Of a DNA stretch of 64,000 bases, positions 1-8,487 are shown piece after piece. Location: positions 1 to 64,000 of the forward strand of contig NZ_JACBNY010000003.1 of NCBI RefSeq assembly GCF_013449735.1. The letters are read 5' to 3'. Each line of letters opens with the position of its first letter. Within the stretch, counting starts at the first letter, position 1. Position numbers and translations under genes: made by a program. Below the pieces are notes generated by a model, which made no database searches, was not told where the DNA came from, and saw nothing but the letters and a program-made list of their open reading frames with translations. Origin of the DNA: Pseudolactococcus laudensis. GTDB taxonomy: Bacteria; Bacillota; Bacilli; Lactobacillales; Streptococcaceae.

Positions 1-45
1 CAGATTCCAGTTAGGCTGGCAGTACAGAATTATATAAATAGCTAA
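1..45 (+). CDS. C-terminal tail of a probable cytosine-5 DNA methyltransferase (partial)
   Basis: Frame 1 is open from the window edge to a TAA at 43-45 and encodes QIPVRLAVQNYINS. The IPVRLA stretch resembles the end of C5-methyltransferase motif X (GN-x-[IV]-P-x-x-LA), which normally closes such proteins within 10-20 residues of the stop, as here. A second C5-methyltransferase gene follows at 130, so a tandem methyltransferase pair is plausible. The evidence is only 14 residues, so this is an inference. Confidence 0.4.
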   Translation, partial: QIPVRLAVQNYINS

Positions 46-129
46 ATTATAATATATATTTATTTATTTATTCAATGTAATTAAATAGATGGAGAAAATC
101 TATTTAATATTAAGAAAGAGGTTACATAA

Positions 130-1161
130 ATGAAGAATGGTAAGTTACAGGCGATAGACTTATTTTCAGGAGCAGGGGGATTATCTCAAGGATTGAAACA
201 AGCGGAATTTCAAGTAATTGGAGCAGTTGAATTTGTTGAGAATTTTGCTAAAAGTTATGAACTCAATCATCCAAAAAACTAAAATGTATAATGTTATATT
301 AGAGAATTAGACCCTATTATGTTAAAAAAGAACTTAGGGCTTCGTAAAGGACAACTAGATTTACTTGCAGGGTGTCCACCATGTCAAGGTTTTTCTACAA
401 TTGGAACTAGGAACAAAGGAAATAAAAATGATCCTAGGAATGAACTTGTCTTTCAGATTACTAGGTTTGTAGAAGTTTTGATGCCTAAAACTATTATGAT
501 GGAGAATGTACCAGCTTTAATAAAAGATATAAGGATGAATAAACTTGTCAAAGATTTAGAAACTCTAGGATATATTATAGATAAAAAAGTTTTAAATACT
601 GCAGATTTTGGGGTGCCTCAGTCTAGAAGGAGGATGATTTTACTAGCTTCTAGAAAAAAAGGTTTGAGCATAGATAGTCAAAACCAAAATTTGGAAGATG
701 TTGTAACTGTAAGAAATGCTATCGGAAATTTAGAAAAAGCGGAGGAATCGAAGGATTGGCTTCATAATTCTTTAGTAAATTATAAAGAGAAAACTATAAA
801 GATAATTAAAGCTATTCCGAAAAATGGGGGAAGTAGAACTGATTTGCCTATTGAATTACAGTTAAATTGTCACAAAAAGATAACAGGTTTTAAAGATGTT
901 TATGGAAGAATGAATTGGGATAGGCCTTCTCTGACAATAACTGGAGGGTGTACAAGTGCATCAAAGGGAAGATTTATTCACCCAGAAGAAGATCGAGCAA
1001 TAACTTTAAGAGAAGCAGCATTATTACAAAGTTTCCCAAGAGATTATAAATTTTATTCTTCTAGTAGTAAGCAAGAAATAGCTACAATGATTGGTAACGC
1101 TTTACCGCCTAAATTCATTGAGTATCATGCAAAAGGTATTGTTAAAAATATTAAAAAATAA
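130..1161 (+). pseudogene. DNA (cytosine-5-)-methyltransferase, broken by two compensating 1-nt indels
   Basis: C5-methyltransferase of a restriction-modification or orphan system. A good Shine-Dalgarno (AGAAAGAGG) precedes ATG 130. The first 50 codons carry motif I (DLFSGAGGLSQGL) and run to an in-frame TAA at 280-282, with a second TAA at 289-291. From 319 the same frame continues as a 280-residue ORF with PCQ (motif IV, about residues 21-23), ENV (62-64), QSRRR (101-105) and IGNALPP (motif X, near the end). Removing one A from the A6 run at 273-278 and adding one base between 295 and 296 restores HPKTKMYNVDIRELD, the expected H..T...DI signature. The intact protein would have about 343 residues. 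As read, the catalytic part is separated from the SAM-binding start. Sequencing error is possible, but two nearby compensating changes are noteworthy. The neighbour at 1173 is probably its partner. Confidence 0.8.
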
Positions 1162-1172
1162 GAAGGTGAAAA

Positions 1173-2876
1173 ATGACTATTCAAAATTCATTAGAGATGA
1201 CATTTATGCCAAGTACAATTCAAGCATTGGGTGCTAATTTATATGCAACCGTTCCACCAATAATAGCAGAGCTAGTTGCAAATTCTTATGATGCAATGGC
1301 AACAGAAGTATTAATTGATTTAATAGACAATGAGAAAAGTAAAAAAATAACAGTAGCAGATAATGGAATGGGAATGACATTTGAAGATATTAATACTAAA
1401 TTTTTACGTATTGGTAGGAATAGACGACATGAAGTAACGCCAGAATATTTAGATACTGATCTTTCTTTAAGAGAACGTATTAGTAGAAGGAAAGTTATTG
1501 GAAAAAAAGGATTAGGCAAATTATCATTTTTTGGTATTGCCAAAGAGATAACTGTGAGTACAAAATGTAAAGGATTATTGAATGAATTTACACTTAAATT
1601 AGATGATATTTTAAGGGAAGATAACGAAAATGAAGTGACATCAAATTATAAACCTAAAATAATATCTCAAAATGTAGCAACTGTTGAACAAGCAGGAACA
1701 AAAATTACTTTGGGAGATATTAAAAGGGTATCAGATTTCGATTCTAAAAAATTAGCTAACAGTTTAAGTAAAATATTTATTTTTGATTCTGATTTTGTAG
1801 TACGAATTGCTCATAATGGACAGGATTTAGTTGAAGTTACCAATGAGATGAAGTATTCTGGAGTAGATAAAGAATTTATTTGGAACATTCCAGATGATAT
1901 TTTGGTAGAAGATAACGATGATATGAAGAAACGTGTTTCGGGAGAAGTATTTACAGCATTTAAACCAATTCCCAAAGGGAATCAAATGAGTGGTATTACT
2001 TTGTTTTCACGTACTAAACTTGTAAATGAACCAGAATATTTTACAGAAAGTACATCTAGTCATTTTTTTACATATGTAACGGGAATTCTTTCAATTGATT
2101 ACATTGATGAACTGGAAGAGGAGGTAATTAACACAAATCGACAACAGTTAAATTGGCATGATCCAGAATTAGAAAAACTTCGAAATTATCTACAAAATGT
2201 GATGAAGTACATTGAAAAGGATTGGAGAAATAAAAGAAAAGAAGCACAAAAGACTGCTTTGAAGAAAAAAACAGAAATAGATATTGATCATTGGACTGGG
2301 ACTATGAAAGATGAGGTTAGGGATATTATTAGTCCATTAATCACTAGTTTTGAGAAGTTATCTGATTTCCCAGAAAAAATAGATGATGCGAGCACAGATT
2401 TAAAAATTCTTCATAAATTAATTCCAGAATATCCAGATTATCATTGGAGACACTTACATGAAAAATTGAAAGATGTAACATATGATTATTATAAAGAAGG
2501 AAATTATTTTACCGATGTATGTGAAGGCGTGAAGAAGTATTTGAATGAACTTCAGAGAAAATCAATTTCAGAATTATCTGATAGAGCATTAATTGAAAAT
2601 ATTTGGTCACTTCAAACACCTAAGTTAAGTGTAGTTGATAAATATGTTAGAGAAAATCCAGATATATTTTCTTCAGACACTATTATTAACATTACACAGG
2701 GGCATAGAATGTTGGTTGTTTCCATTTGGCAAGCTTTTAGATGTCCCTTATCTCATCAGATGTTTCAAGATTTATCTAAATCTGGATTGTATACAGATGG
2801 AGATTGCTTATACGCATTGGGAATTCTGCCCCACTTATTTAGAAGATTGGATAATTCTGAATTGGTTAATTTTTAG
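1173..2876 (+). CDS. GHKL/MORC-like ATPase associated with the DNA methyltransferase
   Basis: 567-residue protein with an N-terminal HATPase (GHKL) fold. The ELVANSYDA helix carries the catalytic Glu33 and Mg-binding Asn37, DNGMGM (63-68) is the ATP-lid D-x-G-x-G motif, and GKKGLGK (110-116) is the glycine-rich G2 box. The C-terminal half, with a basic segment near 350-370, has no family I recognise. MutL/Hsp90/MORC-type ATPases of this kind are known beside C5-methyltransferases in bacterial restriction and defence islands, where they are thought to act on DNA. It starts 11 nt after the methyltransferase stop, behind AGAAGGTG, so the two are probably one operon. It is AT-rich, consistent with horizontal transfer. 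Enzymatic role is inferred. Confidence 0.75.
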   Translation: MTIQNSLEMTFMPSTIQALGANLYATVPPIIAELVANSYDAMATEVLIDLIDNEKSKKITVADNGMGMTFEDINTKFLRIGRNRRHEVTPEYLDTDLSLRERISRRKVIGKKGLGKLSFFGIAKEITVSTKCKGLLNEFTLKLDDILREDNENEVTSNYKPKIISQNVATVEQAGTKITLGDIKRVSDFDSKKLANSLSKIFIFDSDFVVRIAHNGQDLVEVTNEMKYSGVDKEFIWNIPDDILVEDNDDMKKRVSGEVFTAFKPIPKGNQMSGITLFSRTKLVNEPEYFTESTSSHFFTYVTGILSIDYIDELEEEVINTNRQQLNWHDPELEKLRNYLQNVMKYIEKDWRNKRKEAQKTALKKKTEIDIDHWTGTMKDEVRDIISPLITSFEKLSDFPEKIDDASTDLKILHKLIPEYPDYHWRHLHEKLKDVTYDYYKEGNYFTDVCEGVKKYLNELQRKSISELSDRALIENIWSLQTPKLSVVDKYVRENPDIFSSDTIINITQGHRMLVVSIWQAFRCPLSHQMFQDLSKSGLYTDGDCLYALGILPHLFRRLDNSELVNF

Positions 2877-2930
2877 ATAGTTAGAAATAGAATACGTATT
2901 TTATATAAAATATGTTACAATATTATATTA

Positions 2931-2970
2931 GAGACGAAAAGGTAGAGTTAAATTCTCTTTTCGTCTTTAT
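2931..2970 (+). terminator. Rho-independent terminator after the ATPase gene
   Basis: Arms AGACGAAAA (2932-2940) and TTTTCGTCT (2958-2966) are perfectly complementary and are followed by T-rich sequence. It closes the methyltransferase-ATPase operon. Confidence 0.75.
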
Positions 2971-3009
2971 TCAATTATTGTGATTGAGAAATTATTTTTC
3001 TTACCTCTT

Positions 3010-3129
3010 AATTTCACTTACAAGTTGATTTTAGTCTGATTTTTCATCAAATTTCACTTACAAATTGATTTTAGTCAGATTTTCCATAAAATTTAATCTA
3101 CAAATGAAATTCAAACTAAAAGAAAAAAG
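3010..3129. repeat. Three tandem copies of a 40-bp unit, the third degenerate
   Basis: AATTTCACTTACAA begins at 3010 and again at 3050, exactly 40 bp apart. Both are followed by TTGATTTTAGTC and a T-rich tail. A diverged third unit (AATTTAATCTACAAAT) begins at 3090. The array fills the gap between two convergent genes and carries no ORF. Confidence 0.75.
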
Positions 3130-3155
3130 CATATCACCAAACAAATGCTTTTCAC
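3122..3155 (-). terminator. Terminator of menA
   Basis: AAAAGCAT (3125-3132) and ATGCTTTT (3145-3152) form an 8-bp stem. On the minus strand it ends in a U-run just downstream of the menA stop. It overlaps the last tandem-repeat unit. Confidence 0.65.
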
Positions 3156-3164
3156 TAAAATATT

Positions 3165-4106
3165 TTATCCCCAAATCAATCCAAGTGCAATCGTAATCGC
3201 AAAGGCACCATTATAAATCATCAAATTATGAACAGACAGGATGAAAGTTTCTCTTTTATCCTGTTTTTTCAGGAATTTATTGACATTTCGGATAATGAAA
3301 GGTGAGACCAAACTCATGAGCAGCGTCGTTTTAGGTAGCACACCAGTAATCACGCCTACTAAAACAATGAAACAAGCCAAGCCGTACATGCTAACAAATA
3401 ATTTCAAAGCGTTATGAACACCAATAAAATGCGGCAGAGTCAAACGACCATTTTTTTCATCTTGCGTCAAATCGCAGATGTTATCAGCTAGCATGACGTT
3501 GAAATTCATACAGAAGCACATCATCCCCACCAGGCCAATGGGTATGAGCGTCGCGAAATCGATGTTGAAAGTCAGCAACCATTGATGAAAAGAGGCTGTG
3601 AAGAAATTAGTGTCGAAAGCGTTGACGTAGATGCCGAAGAAGAACCCACATAGTCCCTCAGCAAAACCAGCTAGCACTTCACCTAGTGGAAAGCGAGAGA
3701 ATGCGAAGGGGCCAAATGTATAGAAAATAGCAATGATAAAGCAAAGCGCGCCAATCGGTAAAATGGCGATGTTAGTTGTCAGTACGACAACAATTCCGAC
3801 GATTAGGTCAATAGCTAGCAGTGTTAAACAAATTTTGAGTGCTAGGCTAGGTGCGATGTTGCGCGTCGACAGGATATTTTCGTGAGATTTGTAGTCAGGG
3901 TCGAGCGCTTTCTTATAATCCATTAGATTATTCCAAGCGCTGACAAATAGATTAATCGCGATAAGTCCGATGAAAAATAGAAGAGTTGGTAGAAAATGAA
4001 AGCTATTGAAGGTATAAAGTGCGAAAATGACACCGGCAATCGGTGATAGAAGCGCAGCAGGTAAGGTCTGAATGCGCGTGAAATTAAGAAATGTTTTGAA
4101 GGTCAT
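3165..4106 (-). CDS. menA: 1,4-dihydroxy-2-naphthoate polyprenyltransferase
   Basis: Integral membrane prenyltransferase of the UbiA family that attaches the isoprenoid chain to 1,4-dihydroxy-2-naphthoate in menaquinone synthesis. The 313 residues hold about eight hydrophobic segments. The first Asp-rich site is NNLMDYKKALD (59-69) and the second DNICDLTQDEKNGR lies around 210; these bind the Mg-prenyl diphosphate and match MenA better than heme O or ubiquinone relatives. The start follows GAGGAAA. It is transcribed alone, with its own terminator. Menaquinone in fermentative lactococci supports optional respiration with exogenous heme. Confidence 0.85.
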   Translation of the reverse strand: MTFKTFLNFTRIQTLPAALLSPIAGVIFALYTFNSFHFLPTLLFFIGLIAINLFVSAWNNLMDYKKALDPDYKSHENILSTRNIAPSLALKICLTLLAIDLIVGIVVVLTTNIAILPIGALCFIIAIFYTFGPFAFSRFPLGEVLAGFAEGLCGFFFGIYVNAFDTNFFTASFHQWLLTFNIDFATLIPIGLVGMMCFCMNFNVMLADNICDLTQDEKNGRLTLPHFIGVHNALKLFVSMYGLACFIVLVGVITGVLPKTTLLMSLVSPFIIRNVNKFLKKQDKRETFILSVHNLMIYNGAFAITIALGLIWG

Positions 4107-4166
4107 TGTTTTCCTCTATCCTAAAAGCCTAAAAGACAAAATTTTCTAAAAATTATGGCGATTTTG

Positions 4167-4175
4167 TGATATAAT
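4167..4175 (+). promoter_or_regulatory. Extended -10 promoter candidate upstream of the ACT gene
   Basis: TGA followed directly by a perfect TATAAT (4170-4175), with no clear -35. If used, it gives a leader of about 160 nt before the ACT-domain gene. Confidence 0.4.
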
Positions 4176-4312
4176 ATTACTAACTATTATATCAAAAAAT
4201 AGATAGGAACAGAGTATCGACTAACGAATTCCTAAGAAATAACAGGTTTATCCGTATGAATCATTTCGTTTTGGTGAATCAATCATTTTCTAGGTTTCAA
4301 AACAGTCGTCTC

Positions 4313-4331
4313 AATAGCTTGAAGTTCAAAT
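4313..4331 (+). repeat. 19-bp dispersed intergenic repeat, copy 1
   Basis: The 19-mer AATAGCTTGAAGTTCAAAT occurs here and again at 21476-21494. In both places it lies just upstream of an AAGGAG-type ribosome binding site. Confidence 0.6.
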
Positions 4332-4343
4332 AAGGAGAATCAA

Positions 4344-4610
4344 ATGCGCGCAATTGTGACAGTTATCGGACAAGACAGAACAGGCATCGTAGCAGGTGTG
4401 TCAACAAGTTTGACAGAACTTGATGTAAACATCATCGACATTTCACAAACGATTATGGATGGTTTTTTCACCATGAACATGGTGGTTGAAATTGAAGCAA
4501 CGGAGCGTTTCCCAGAAGTGAAGACAAATCTTGAAGCACTAGGTGAAAGTTTGAAAGTTGATATTAAAATCATGAATGAAGCGATTTTTGAGGCGATGCA
4601 CCAACTTTAA
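4344..4610 (+). CDS. ACT domain-containing protein (UPF0237)
   Basis: 88 residues forming a single ACT domain: beta-strand MRAIVTVIGQDRTGIVAGV, a helix, then IIDISQTIMDGFFTMNMVVEI. The DRTGIVAGV ligand loop is typical of GcvR-like amino-acid-sensing ACT proteins. The family is found as a stand-alone small protein next to UPF0210 proteins in streptococci and lactococci, as here. RBS AAGGAG precedes ATG 4344. The physiological ligand is unknown. Confidence 0.85.
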   Translation: MRAIVTVIGQDRTGIVAGVSTSLTELDVNIIDISQTIMDGFFTMNMVVEIEATERFPEVKTNLEALGESLKVDIKIMNEAIFEAMHQL

Positions 4611-4704
4611 TTTTTAGTCGTATTAAACGATTGAAATCAGTCATCATCAAAAAAGACGATGAGCGGACGTCGTTCGCTATGGCCTTCGTTTGGATGAAGT
4701 GCAA

Positions 4705-4750
4705 GCGCAGGTCAAGTTTTTAGATTTCAAAAAATGAAATCGCAGAAAGG
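4705..4750 (+). repeat. Dispersed 46-bp intergenic element, copy 1
   Basis: Ungapped similarity to 18215-18260: AGGTCAAGTTT, then AAAATGAAA 12 nt later, then AGAAAG, all at identical spacing. The flanks also share GC-rich snippets such as GGACG with GCG-rich hairpins. This copy ends in the AGAAAGG ribosome binding site of the next gene. Confidence 0.55.
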
Positions 4751-4758
4751 TTAATGAA

Positions 4759-6096
4759 GTGAAACAAAATCAAATTCTTGAAACGATTCGCATGATTGAA
4801 GAAGAAAATCTCGATATCCGTACAATTACAATGGGGATCTCTCTTCTGGATTGTATTGATAGCGACATTGATAAAGCATGTGAGAAAATTTATCAAAAAA
4901 TTACTAGCAAGGCAAAAAATCTCGTTAAAATTGGTGATGAGATTGGTGATGAACTCGGTATTCCTATCATCAATAAACGAGTTAGCATAACGCCAATCGC
5001 CATTATCGGTGCGGCAACTGATGCGACTGATTACACACCGTTTGCCTTGGCACTTGACCGTGCTGCTAAAGAAATTGGCATTGATTTTATCGGTGGTTTC
5101 ACTGCACTTGCCCAAAAAGGCTATCAAAAAGGCGATAAAATTTTGATTAATTCCTTACCTAAAGCCCTCGCAGCAACTGACTACGTTTGTAGCTCAGTTA
5201 ACGTTGGCTCTACGAAAACCGGAATTAATATGGATGCTGTCCGTGATATCGGAGAAATCATTGTAGAGGCAGCAAAATTAGATGATATGAGTTGTGCTAA
5301 GCTTGTTGTCTTTGCGAATGCTGTTGAAGATAATCCATTCATGGCCGGTGCCTTCCATGGTGTTGGTGAAGCTGATGTCGTCATTAACGTTGGCGTTTCA
5401 GGTCCTGGTGTCGTGAAACGTGCCCTTGAAAAAGTGCGGGGTGAGTCATTTGATGTTGTCGCTGAAGTGGTTAAGAAAACGGCTTTCAAAGTCACACGCA
5501 TGGGACAACTTGTCGGTAAAATGGCATCTGAACGTTTAGGTGTAGAGTTTGGGATTGTTGATTTATCGCTTGCGCCGACACCTGCCGTTGGTGACTCTGT
5601 CGCGCGTATCCTAGAAGAAATGGGTCTCGAAATGGTCGGAACACATGGGACGACTGCGGCACTTGCTTTGCTGAATGACCAAGTCAAAAAAGGTGGCGTC
5701 ATGGCATGTAACCAAGTCGGCGGACTCTCAGGTGCATTCATTCCAGTTTCTGAAGATGAAGGCATGATCGCAGCCGTTAACGCTGGCGTGCTCAATCTTG
5801 AAAAACTTGAAGCCATGACTGCCATTTGTAGTGTCGGTTTAGATATGATTGCTGTACCAGGCGATACACCTGCAAGCACGATTTCTGCCATGATTGCAGA
5901 TGAAGCAGCGATTGGCGTGATTAATATGAAGACAACTGCTGTTCGGGTGATTCCTAAAGGTAAGGTTGGCGAGCAAATTGAATTCGGTGGACTGCTTGGA
6001 ACAGCACCTGTTATGCCAGTTCACAAAGAATCATCTGCAGCCTTCATCGCGCGTGGCGGTCATATTCCAGCACCGATTCATAGCTTTAAAAACTAA
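4759..6096 (+). CDS. UPF0210 / PFL-family protein
   Basis: 445-residue protein of the UPF0210 (DUF711) family, of unknown biochemical function, related in fold to glycyl-radical enzymes but without proof of activity. Recognisable stretches are [19 protein letters not shown] at the N-terminus and a glycine-rich C-terminal half ([22 protein letters not shown]). It starts with GTG 4759 behind AGAAAGG; the nearby ATG at 4755 meets a stop. It is the usual partner of the upstream ACT protein, with which it is probably co-transcribed across a 148-nt gap containing a dispersed repeat. Confidence 0.85.
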   Translation: MKQNQILETIRMIEEENLDIRTITMGISLLDCIDSDIDKACEKIYQKITSKAKNLVKIGDEIGDELGIPIINKRVSITPIAIIGAATDATDYTPFALALDRAAKEIGIDFIGGFTALAQKGYQKGDKILINSLPKALAATDYVCSSVNVGSTKTGINMDAVRDIGEIIVEAAKLDDMSCAKLVVFANAVEDNPFMAGAFHGVGEADVVINVGVSGPGVVKRALEKVRGESFDVVAEVVKKTAFKVTRMGQLVGKMASERLGVEFGIVDLSLAPTPAVGDSVARILEEMGLEMVGTHGTTAALALLNDQVKKGGVMACNQVGGLSGAFIPVSEDEGMIAAVNAGVLNLEKLEAMTAICSVGLDMIAVPGDTPASTISAMIADEAAIGVINMKTTAVRVIPKGKVGEQIEFGGLLGTAPVMPVHKESSAAFIARGGHIPAPIHSFKN

Positions 6097-6177
6097 GACT
6101 CTATTTGCCTATTATCAGAATCTATTGCCGATTACGATACTTAAATCGTCATCAAAGATACAGCAAGAGAGCCTAAT

Positions 6178-6204
6178 AAAAAGTGGAGAAATCTACTTTT
6201 TTTG
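6178..6204 (+). terminator. Terminator of the ACT-UPF0210 operon
   Basis: AAAAAGTGGA (6178-6187) pairs with TCTACTTTTT (6192-6201) with one G-U pair, followed by T residues. Confidence 0.7.
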
Positions 6205-6367
6205 TTAGAATGAATATAACCGATGTTGTTGAGCGCTTACATTTTAGAGTATCCGTAACAGACTTCATATTTATAAGCTAGACATCAACGTGATTAATAA
6301 TTTTTAGTCACCGAGTCAGCTTGTGCAACATATCAAACAAACATTTTTTAAAATGGAGTAGACAGAA

Positions 6368-7057
6368 ATGGTAAATATCTATTTAGTCAGACATGGCAAG
6401 ACCATGTTTAATACAATCGGCCGTGCCCAAGGCTGGTCAGACACCCCTCTAACATGTGATGGCGAAATCGGCATTACCGAGTTAGGTTTAGGCTTTGCAG
6501 CGAAAAATATCAAATTTGATTACGCTTTTTCGTCAGATAGTGGCCGGACAATTCAGACCATGGGACTCATCTTGAAGTATTCTGAAAACGAAGGTATCCC
6601 TTATGAGATGGACAAACGTATTCGAGAATGGTGTTTTGGTAGCCTAGATGGTGGCTATGATGGCGAACTTTTCGACGGTGTTTTGCCACGAACTGATGCT
6701 TATAAAGGCAAAAGTGCAGAAGAACTAACCTACGAAGACATTGCTAAAGGCCTACTCGAAGTTGACACTGCTGGTTGGGCAGAGCCTTGGGAAGTGTTAA
6801 GTAAACGCATCCTCGACGGTTTCTTTGACGCTGCTAAAAAGGCTGAGGCCAATGGTGCAGAAAATATTGTCATCGTTAGTCACGGCATGACGATAGCAAC
6901 ATTTATCAAATTACTCGATAGTCGTCGCCCGAAATTTCAAGGGTTAGATAATGGTTCGGTGACACACTTAACCTACTCAGATGGTAATTTTTTAATCGGT
7001 GAAATCGGAGATATGAGCTACCGAGAATTAGGACGGGAGATATTAAATGCAGAATAA
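6368..7057 (+). CDS. Histidine phosphatase family protein (phosphoglycerate-mutase-like)
   Basis: 229 residues of the histidine phosphatase superfamily. The N-terminal catalytic LVRHGKT places the phospho-accepting His9; the second catalytic His lies in VIVSHGMTIATF near residue 171. An acidic REWCFGSLDGG segment lies around 90. It is probably a phosphatase rather than a glycolytic mutase, but the substrate cannot be told. RBS GGAG precedes ATG 6368. The 3' end overlaps the carboxypeptidase gene by 11 nt, so the two are translationally coupled. Confidence 0.8.
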   Translation: MVNIYLVRHGKTMFNTIGRAQGWSDTPLTCDGEIGITELGLGFAAKNIKFDYAFSSDSGRTIQTMGLILKYSENEGIPYEMDKRIREWCFGSLDGGYDGELFDGVLPRTDAYKGKSAEELTYEDIAKGLLEVDTAGWAEPWEVLSKRILDGFFDAAKKAEANGAENIVIVSHGMTIATFIKLLDSRRPKFQGLDNGSVTHLTYSDGNFLIGEIGDMSYRELGREILNAE

Positions 7058-7871
7058 TGAACAGCAAAACGAACCATATCATAGAAGAAGACCCCGCAAA
7101 AAGCCTCGTTATGATCGCTTGGTAGGAGCTGCCATAGTGGGTGTTGTTGCAATTTGTGCAGTTGCTTTTCTGGTGCATTCTTTACTTAAGAAAGAAACGG
7201 CAACACCGACCAAGTCAACACCAACTAGTCAGTCTCAAAAATCAGCAGAAAAGGCTAAGTCATCAACAGCACAAACTTCAGAATCTAAAAAAGATAAAAA
7301 TCTGCCAGATAGTAAATCAACAGATTGGGATCTTGTTTTAGTTAATCGTGATCATCCTAAAGAAGAAATGAGTCCTGATGTCGTACAAATTGATAATATT
7401 TGGGTTGATTCGAGAATCGGAGATGCGACAGAGCAATTTTTAGCAGCAGCACAGGCAATCAATCCTGCTGAACATCTGATTTCAGGTTATCGCAGTGTAG
7501 CTTATCAAACAACACTCTATGAGCAGTACGTTGACCAAGAAATGACTGCTGATCCGTCGTTAGATCGTGAGGCGGCAGAAAAGAAAGTCCAAACTTACTC
7601 ACAACCCCCAACGAAATCTGAGCATCAGACTGGTTTAGCCATTGATTTGTCGGATGTTGATAGCCTTAATGAATCAACAACTGCTGAACAAGTTGCTGCA
7701 ATTGCACCAGAGTATGGTTTTGTTTTACGTTTTCCAGAAGGTGGTGCTGCAAGTACTGGTGTTGACCATGAAGACTGGCATTTTCGTTATGTAGGTGTTG
7801 CCAATGCCAAATATATGACAGAACACCATTTGACCTTGGAAGACTATCTTAAATTACTAGACAAAAAATGA
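7047..7871 (+). CDS. D-alanyl-D-alanine carboxypeptidase, VanY/LdcB type (peptidase M15B)
   Basis: Membrane-anchored zinc carboxypeptidase that trims peptidoglycan stem peptides. There is a basic cytoplasmic tail (1-24), one TM helix (25-46), a Ser/Thr/Lys-rich linker (50-90), and an M15 domain with SGYRS (146-150), SEHQTGLAID (191-200; zinc ligands His193 and Asp200) and HEDWHFRYVG (catalytic Glu242, ligand His245). All catalytic residues are present. ATG 7047 follows GGGAG and overlaps the phosphatase gene. The pair suggests cell-wall turnover, but the exact stem-peptide specificity (DD or LD) is uncertain. Confidence 0.88.
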   Translation: MQNNEQQNEPYHRRRPRKKPRYDRLVGAAIVGVVAICAVAFLVHSLLKKETATPTKSTPTSQSQKSAEKAKSSTAQTSESKKDKNLPDSKSTDWDLVLVNRDHPKEEMSPDVVQIDNIWVDSRIGDATEQFLAAAQAINPAEHLISGYRSVAYQTTLYEQYVDQEMTADPSLDREAAEKKVQTYSQPPTKSEHQTGLAIDLSDVDSLNESTTAEQVAAIAPEYGFVLRFPEGGAASTGVDHEDWHFRYVGVANAKYMTEHHLTLEDYLKLLDKK

Positions 7872-7903
7872 TTAGAGTTAATCACAATTCTGTATGAAAA
7901 TTA

Positions 7904-7912
7904 TGGTAAAAT
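7904..7912 (+). promoter_or_regulatory. Extended -10 promoter candidate
   Basis: TGG followed by TAAAAT (7907-7912), about 48 nt before the membrane-protein gene, with no clear -35. Confidence 0.4.
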
Positions 7913-7959
7913 AGTAATATATAACGTCATTTAAAGTCAAATTAGGAGCAAAGGCCCTC

Positions 7960-8370
7960 ATGTTTTCAGGAAAATCACCGTCATTTATCATTTTATCAAG
8001 TATTGGTTTGCTGATTTATTCAGCTTGGCAAATGATTAACAACATATTACCCAATTTACAAATTTTTAAGGTTGTCTATGACACCTTCCTTAAAGCATTT
8101 GATGCTTTTAAGTTACAGTCAAGTGTTTCAATGACTAATATTCAATTTTTGATTTATGTTGTTTTACTAGTCATTTTCATCTTTCTTTTGGCTAAGTTTT
8201 GGAAATTTGCCATTTATGCTTTGCTCTTTTTCGTGTTTGTCTTGGTTTGTAATTTTGCTTACTATGCTTGGTCAACAGGTGCAACGTCAGCAGAATGGTT
8301 TACCTTTATTGTTATGAGTGTCAGTTTTATCAACGTTTTTCTGACATCTAAGACAGGCGGACTTATCTAA
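7960..8370 (+). CDS. Small integral membrane protein of unknown function
   Basis: 136 residues with three or four hydrophobic segments, at about 9-30, 60-80, 82-104 and 112-130. No catalytic or binding motif is visible and I do not recognise the family. ATG 7960 follows AGGAGCAAAGG. It lies alone between the cell-wall pair and the heat-shock operon. The CIRCE-type palindrome after its stop probably also terminates it. Confidence 0.65.
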   Translation: MFSGKSPSFIILSSIGLLIYSAWQMINNILPNLQIFKVVYDTFLKAFDAFKLQSSVSMTNIQFLIYVVLLVIFIFLLAKFWKFAIYALLFFVFVLVCNFAYYAWSTGATSAEWFTFIVMSVSFINVFLTSKTGGLI

Positions 8371-8402
8371 ATTATTGCTTTAAAATCAACAGTTTAAAAA
8401 AA

Positions 8403-8429
8403 ATAGCACTCTGTACAAAAGAGTGCTAA
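8403..8429 (+). promoter_or_regulatory. CIRCE operator 1, also a terminator-like hairpin
   Basis: ATAGCACTC-N9-GAGTGCTAA matches the CIRCE consensus (TTAGCACTC-N9-GAGTGCTAA) at 17 of 18 arm positions. It lies 18 nt upstream of the -35 of hrcA. A run of Ts follows the right arm, so as RNA it forms a plausible intrinsic terminator for the preceding gene. Confidence 0.85.
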
Positions 8430-8447
8430 TTTTTTTGTGTTTTTTTC

Positions 8448-8476
8448 TTGACAATGCCGTAATAGAATTATATAAT
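8448..8476 (+). promoter_or_regulatory. Sigma-A promoter of hrcA-grpE-dnaK
   Basis: Perfect TTGACA (8448-8453), 17-nt spacer, perfect TATAAT (8471-8476). It is flanked by two CIRCE sites. Confidence 0.92.
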
Positions 8477-8487
8477 AAAAGATGTAG

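Noticed and set aside
3010-3129. CRISPR array
   Set aside because: The 40-bp units are directly adjacent without spacers and decay quickly; no cas genes nearby.
5181-5891. 236-codon minus-strand ORF opposite the UPF0210 gene
   Set aside because: Low-complexity Ser/Thr/Ala-rich translation, no ribosome site, fully antisense to a conserved gene; a codon-bias shadow.
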